Shown here: positions 62,332-63,777 of the stretch, piece after piece
Layout of the letters: every line of letters begins with the position of its first letter
How positions within the stretch are numbered: the first letter of the stretch is position 1
DNA from: Brevibacillus formosus
GTDB lineage: Bacteria > Bacillota > Bacilli > Brevibacillales > Brevibacillaceae
Length of the DNA stretch: 63,777 nucleotides
Assembly (NCBI RefSeq): GCF_003013405.1
Contig: NZ_PXZL01000005.1
Span: forward strand, 1 to 63,777
Direction of reading: 5' to 3'
Notes under the pieces: model-generated
Told to the model about the DNA's origin: nothing
What the model saw: only the letters and a program-made list of their open reading frames with translations
Databases searched by the model: none
Translations under genes and position numbers: made by a program

Positions 62332-63453
62332 CTATTCTACTTCCCTTGGATATAATTTCATATCATCCATGATAAACTCGGTAATTCGTTGTGCAGCATC
62401 TGGCTTCGAGATTTTCTGTCCCATTCTACGCATGTATTCCACCTTGGACGGGCTATGCAATAGTTCATCGATAAAGTAAATCAACTGCTCGGATAGATTT
62501 GCGTGTACCGCACATCCGTTGTTGAGCAAAAAGTGGCTGTTCCGCTCTTCCTGTCCAGGCAGAGGGTTGTAAATAATCATGGGTACCCGTTTACTCATTA
62601 CTTCAGCTGATGTAAGTCCGCCTGATTTGGTGACAATTAAATCAGCCGTTTCCAAGTATTCGTGGAAGTTATTGATGAATTTTAGCGGAACGACTTCATG
62701 CCGATACGTACGATTTATCACTTTATTGTACAGCTTGTCGTTTGTCCCTGTTAACACAAAGGTTTTCAGAGGAATGTTAATCTCTTCTAACCCATCTAAT
62801 ACCTTTTCCATCGAGCCGAGACCCAATCCGCCCCCTGAAAGAATAATACTCTTTTGTTCAGGTGCGAGGCCCAGCTTTTGCCGAATTAAATCGGCGTCCA
62901 ATGGCAAGCTGAATTTTTTCATGATGGGAATACCCATCGGAATGAATTTTTGATGGTCCTGTCGATAAACGTCTAACAGGTAATACAGTTGTTCATGACC
63001 GATGAAGTAATAATTGATATGGTGATTAATCCATGATGGATGGATGGTATAGTCGGTAATGATTGTATAGATTGGTTCCTTCCAATCATTTCTCCCTTTT
63101 AGTACGGAGAGCATACAGCTTGCAAATGGATGCGTAGCAATAAAGGCATCAGGCTGTACACTGTTGATCAGCTTCTTTAGTTTGTTTGCCAATAACTTAT
63201 TCATCAGCACATTCATATCGAAGAAACGGGTTCTTTCTGTATTATGGTAAATTCTTCCCCACATCTTAGGTGACAGCCTTAGCAGATTCATATAGCTTTC
63301 CAGCAAAATCTTGTGAAAGGTGGGGCTAATATATTCCAACGTATCGATGATCATTGATGTGCAACCACTCTCAGCCAGGCTTTCTTGCATGGCCCGCGCT
63401 GCCTGGTTGTGTCCGTTACCGATGGAAGCGGAAAAGATTAGAATTTTTTTCAT
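62332..63453 (-). CDS. MGDG-synthase-like (GT28) glycosyltransferase
   Basis: 373 residues, two-domain GT-B fold. N-terminal MGDG-synthase-like domain: FSASIGNGHNQAA (5-20 region), ATHPFASCML, TDYTIHPSWINHH; C-terminal UDP-sugar domain: SGGGLGLGSMEKVL, TKSGGLTSAEVMSKR and PLPGQEERN. Relatives make glucosyl-diacylglycerols (UgtP) or other glycolipids; the substrate here is unknown. GAAGGAG lies 8 nt before the ATG. It lies between an rRNA operon and the HAD gene, an insertion relative to B. subtilis. No promoter is clear. Confidence 0.88.
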   Translation of the reverse strand: MKKILIFSASIGNGHNQAARAMQESLAESGCTSMIIDTLEYISPTFHKILLESYMNLLRLSPKMWGRIYHNTERTRFFDMNVLMNKLLANKLKKLINSVQPDAFIATHPFASCMLSVLKGRNDWKEPIYTIITDYTIHPSWINHHINYYFIGHEQLYYLLDVYRQDHQKFIPMGIPIMKKFSLPLDADLIRQKLGLAPEQKSIILSGGGLGLGSMEKVLDGLEEINIPLKTFVLTGTNDKLYNKVINRTYRHEVVPLKFINNFHEYLETADLIVTKSGGLTSAEVMSKRVPMIIYNPLPGQEERNSHFLLNNGCAVHANLSEQLIYFIDELLHSPSKVEYMRRMGQKISKPDAAQRITEFIMDDMKLYPREVE

Positions 63454-63706
63454 GAACGATTCTCCTTCATAACCTCGCCTACTCCAACGCCTGGATCAGG
63501 TACCTTCTCATGTTAGTCTACCCCAAGACCCGTCTGCAAGAGGGAACTTGTCGGTCATTCGGCCTAACTTATCGACAAAATAATCGCGAGTTTGACTTTT
63601 CCTATAAGAAAACCTCTATCGAGGCCTGTTCAACGAGGAGCGACCGCGTTTTAGCGGAAAGTTTTCATGCGCTCCGGAATTTATAAAAAAATTGCTATAC
63701 GTTAAA
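63454..63706. other. Intergenic region upstream of the glycosyltransferase
   Basis: About 250 nt without a gene. A small hairpin CCTCTATCGAGG (63613-63624) with AAAACC before it could be a weak terminator for minus-strand readthrough (CCTCGATAGAGG then TTTTCTT). No convincing promoter for the glycosyltransferase was found. Confidence 0.4.
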
Positions 63707-63746
63707 AGCAAAAAACCTCCTTACCCATTCTGGGGTAAAGAGGTTG
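63707..63746 (-). terminator. Terminator of an upstream minus-strand transcript, probably an rRNA operon
   Basis: The minus strand forms AACCTC-TTTACCCC-AGAATG-GGGTAA-GGAGGTT then TTTTGCTTTT. Before it (63750-63770) the minus strand reads ATTCAGTTTTCAGGGAATGA, similar to sequences that follow 23S or 5S genes in Bacillales. In B. subtilis rrnW lies just here, upstream of ctsR. The rRNA itself lies outside the window. Confidence 0.6.
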
Positions 63747-63777
63747 GTTTCATTCCCTGAAAACTGAATACGCATGA

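Overview
The window is a bacterial chromosome segment from a low-to-middle GC, endospore-forming Firmicute. The gene order follows the Bacillus subtilis rrnW-to-rrnI superregion: ctsR, mcsA, mcsB, clpC, radA, disA, yacL, ispD, ispF, gltX, cysE, cysS, mrnC, rlmB, yacP, sigH, rpmG, secE, nusG, the rplKAJL and rpoBC genes, the str, S10, spc and alpha ribosomal-protein operons, ecf genes, truA, rplM, rpsI, cwlD, salA, gerD, kbaA, pdaB, then 16S rRNA. Protein sequences and the 16S 5' end look like Paenibacillaceae, most likely Brevibacillus (inference from recall, not a search). Nearly everything is on the minus strand, so the biological order runs from high to low coordinates. Only pdaB, gerD, a truncated haemoglobin and one small conserved protein are on the plus strand.

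Layout, right to left. The right edge (63454-63777) looks like the tail of an upstream minus-strand rRNA operon with its terminator. A glycosyltransferase and a HAD phosphatase follow, then the class III heat-shock operon (ctsR-mcsA-mcsB-clpC) behind a textbook CtsR box, then radA and disA. pssA, a small plus-strand Cys-containing protein and yacL come next, then the isoprenoid genes ispD and ispF, and gltX. A cysteine T-box (specifier TGC) controls cysE-cysS-mrnC-rlmB-yacP. sigH has its own strong promoter. rpmG-secE-nusG, rplK-rplA, rplJ-rplL (L10 leader), an rsmC-like methyltransferase and rpoB-rpoC follow.

The str operon (rplGB, rpsL, rpsG, fusA, tuf) starts at a strong promoter after the rpoC terminator. 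Between tuf and rpsJ sit two accessory genes, an EamA transporter and a group II truncated haemoglobin. The S10-spc-alpha run (rpsJ to rplQ) is nearly gapless and includes secY, adk, map and infA. The KOW-protein gene expected between map and infA seems reduced to a remnant. An ECF vitamin-transporter module, truA, rplM-rpsI and the sporulation/germination block (cwlD, salA, gerD, kbaA, pdaB, a SpoIIM-family gene) lead to a 16S rRNA gene at the left edge.

Together the genes supply translation, transcription and secretion machinery plus entry into sporulation (sigH, kbaA), cortex and germination functions (cwlD, pdaB, gerD) and stress proteolysis. No CRISPR array, prophage, insertion sequence, tRNA gene or obvious novel multi-gene system was seen. 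The most interesting material is in the non-coding leaders: a terminator-like element inside the rpoB leader, an S10 leader with two incompatible foldings, a hairpin between Shine-Dalgarno and start of nusG, a 12-bp inverted repeat between fusA and tuf, and structured L13, L11 and rpoA leaders. Promoters, leaders and terminators below were found by eye.
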